Source of the DNA: Candidatus Iainarchaeum sp.
GTDB taxonomy: Archaea; Iainarchaeota; Iainarchaeia; Iainarchaeales; UBA10191
Reading direction: 5' to 3'
NCBI GenBank assembly: GCA_013331925.1
Contig: DUFJ01000043.1
Coordinates: 2,141 to 7,189, forward strand
DNA length: 5,049 bases
The translations under genes and the position numbers were made by a program. Positions 4,438 through 5,049 of the stretch are shown here, piece by piece. The notes under the pieces are model-generated. The model saw nothing but the letters and a program-made list of their open reading frames with translations. It did not search any database and had not been told where the DNA came from. Position 1 is the first letter of the stretch. Every line of letters starts with the position of its first letter.

Positions 4438-5049
4438 TTAATCCTGCTTCTTGTTTTTCTCTTTCTTGAACTCAAAATAAGAGAAAACAGTAAGGTAGAT
4501 TACTGAAACTATTAAAGGCACCAAAACCAGGAAAAGCGCAGCCTCTGGAAAAAAAGCCCCAAAAACTGCGATGATTCCTGAAATCTTGAAAAGCAGGCTT
4601 CCAAGCTCGTGCGTTCTTTCCCAAACCTTCCTGCTGCTTAAAGTCCAAGGAGTCCTTATTCCAATAAACCAGTTCTGCCTTGCGTGCTTTAACAGCGCTC
4701 CAACTCCAAAAAACAACAAGCCTAAAGCAGGAGCCAAAAACTGTATCATGTTAAACCGCAATCCCAAATTCCACGCGATAGTTAAAGCGTAGAGGTAGAG
4801 TAGGAACAGGAAAAGAAGCACGATGAAATTGTTGAAATGCCCCCTGAATTTTTGGATGTTTGCTTTCAAAGGGTCTATTCTTGGAATTGCAAAAAACAGG
4901 GCAGCAAGCAGCACTGCAATTCCAGGCAAAAACAGCAAGGCTGCTGTTTTGTCCATAAAGCCATTAACTTTCCCTTCAGCATTCCAATGGCTTGCAATCC
5001 TTTCAGGCAGCAGTGGATAATAATATGCTGACGTAGCGAAAAAAGCCAG
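4438..5049 (-). CDS. DUF1648/SdpI-family integral membrane protein (N-terminus outside window)
   Basis: At least 203 residues are visible, and the frame is still open at the window edge. Reading through the edge gives the DUF1648 signature YPLLPERIASHWNAEGKVNG (visible residues 11-30). The ATG at 4956 is therefore internal and one further membrane helix is expected upstream. After this come membrane helices at about 36-55, 74-92 and 101-120, then the SdpI-family motif NWFIGIRTPWTL (126-137) with a conserved tryptophan in KVW (143), and two more helices (about 150-167 and 171-191). A lysine-rich cytoplasmic tail follows. In Bacillus subtilis, SdpI gives immunity to the SdpC toxin and sequesters the repressor SdpR. 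Most homologues, including archaeal ones, have no proven role, and no toxin or SdpR-like gene is visible here. Family assignment is secure; function is not. Confidence 0.9.
   Translation of the reverse strand: MAFFATSAYYYPLLPERIASHWNAEGKVNGFMDKTAALLFLPGIAVLLAALFFAIPRIDPLKANIQKFRGHFNNFIVLLFLFLLYLYALTIAWNLGLRFNMIQFLAPALGLLFFGVGALLKHARQNWFIGIRTPWTLSSRKVWERTHELGSLLFKISGIIAVFGAFFPEAALFLVLVPLIVSVIYLTVFSYFEFKKEKNKKQD

Noticed and set aside
4954..4956. ATG at 4956 (minus strand) as the start of the SdpI-family gene
   Set aside because: The upstream in-frame codons encode the conserved DUF1648 signature with no stop to the window edge, so the real start is outside.
4247..5031. Plus-strand ORFs at 4247-4432, 4571-4792, 4823-5020 and 4837-5031
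   Set aside because: They are antisense shadows of the protease N-terminus and the SdpI-family gene.

Overview
The window looks like a compact, moderately AT-rich archaeal genome, most likely a DPANN-type lineage (Diapherotrites/Micrarchaeota-like). The evidence is indirect: tight gene packing, candidate TATA boxes placed about 22-27 bases before start codons with no ribosome binding site (leaderless style), T-rich tracts after genes, and small lysine-rich proteins. No rRNA or other taxonomic marker is present, so the assignment is inference.

Layout from left to right. (1) 1-450, plus: the C-terminal third of arginyl-tRNA synthetase, cut by the window edge. (2) 459-1196, minus: an unrecognised 245-residue protein, convergent with argS, with faint protein-kinase-like landmarks. 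(3) A 107-base divergent intergenic region (1197-1303) holding candidate promoters for both flanking genes. (4) 1304-2770, plus: a long RelA/SpoT homologue (RSH) with HD hydrolase, synthetase-like and TGS domains. Its hydrolase motifs are intact, but key synthetase residues are replaced. (5) 2773-3066, plus: a 97-residue unknown with a Cys-x-Cys / His-x-His cluster, two bases after the RSH stop and almost certainly co-transcribed. (6) 3076-3585, minus: a nitroreductase-family flavoprotein, convergent with the preceding operon. (7) 3643-4356, minus: a secreted matrixin-like zinc metalloprotease. Its stop codon lies inside a perfect 8-bp hairpin followed by a long pyrimidine tract. (8) 4438-5049, minus: a DUF1648/SdpI-family membrane protein. 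Its reading frame stays open to the window edge, so the visible ATG at 4956 is internal.

The genes do not form one obvious pathway. The most coherent unit is the two-gene operon of RSH plus small Cys/His protein. It reads as a (p)ppGpp-hydrolase-type alarmone module in an archaeon, a domain of life where RSH proteins are only sporadically reported. The protease and the SdpI-like protein are both envelope-related but are separated by terminator and promoter-like sequence. No tRNA, rRNA, CRISPR array, insertion sequence or long repeat was seen, and there is no gene-free stretch over 300 bases.
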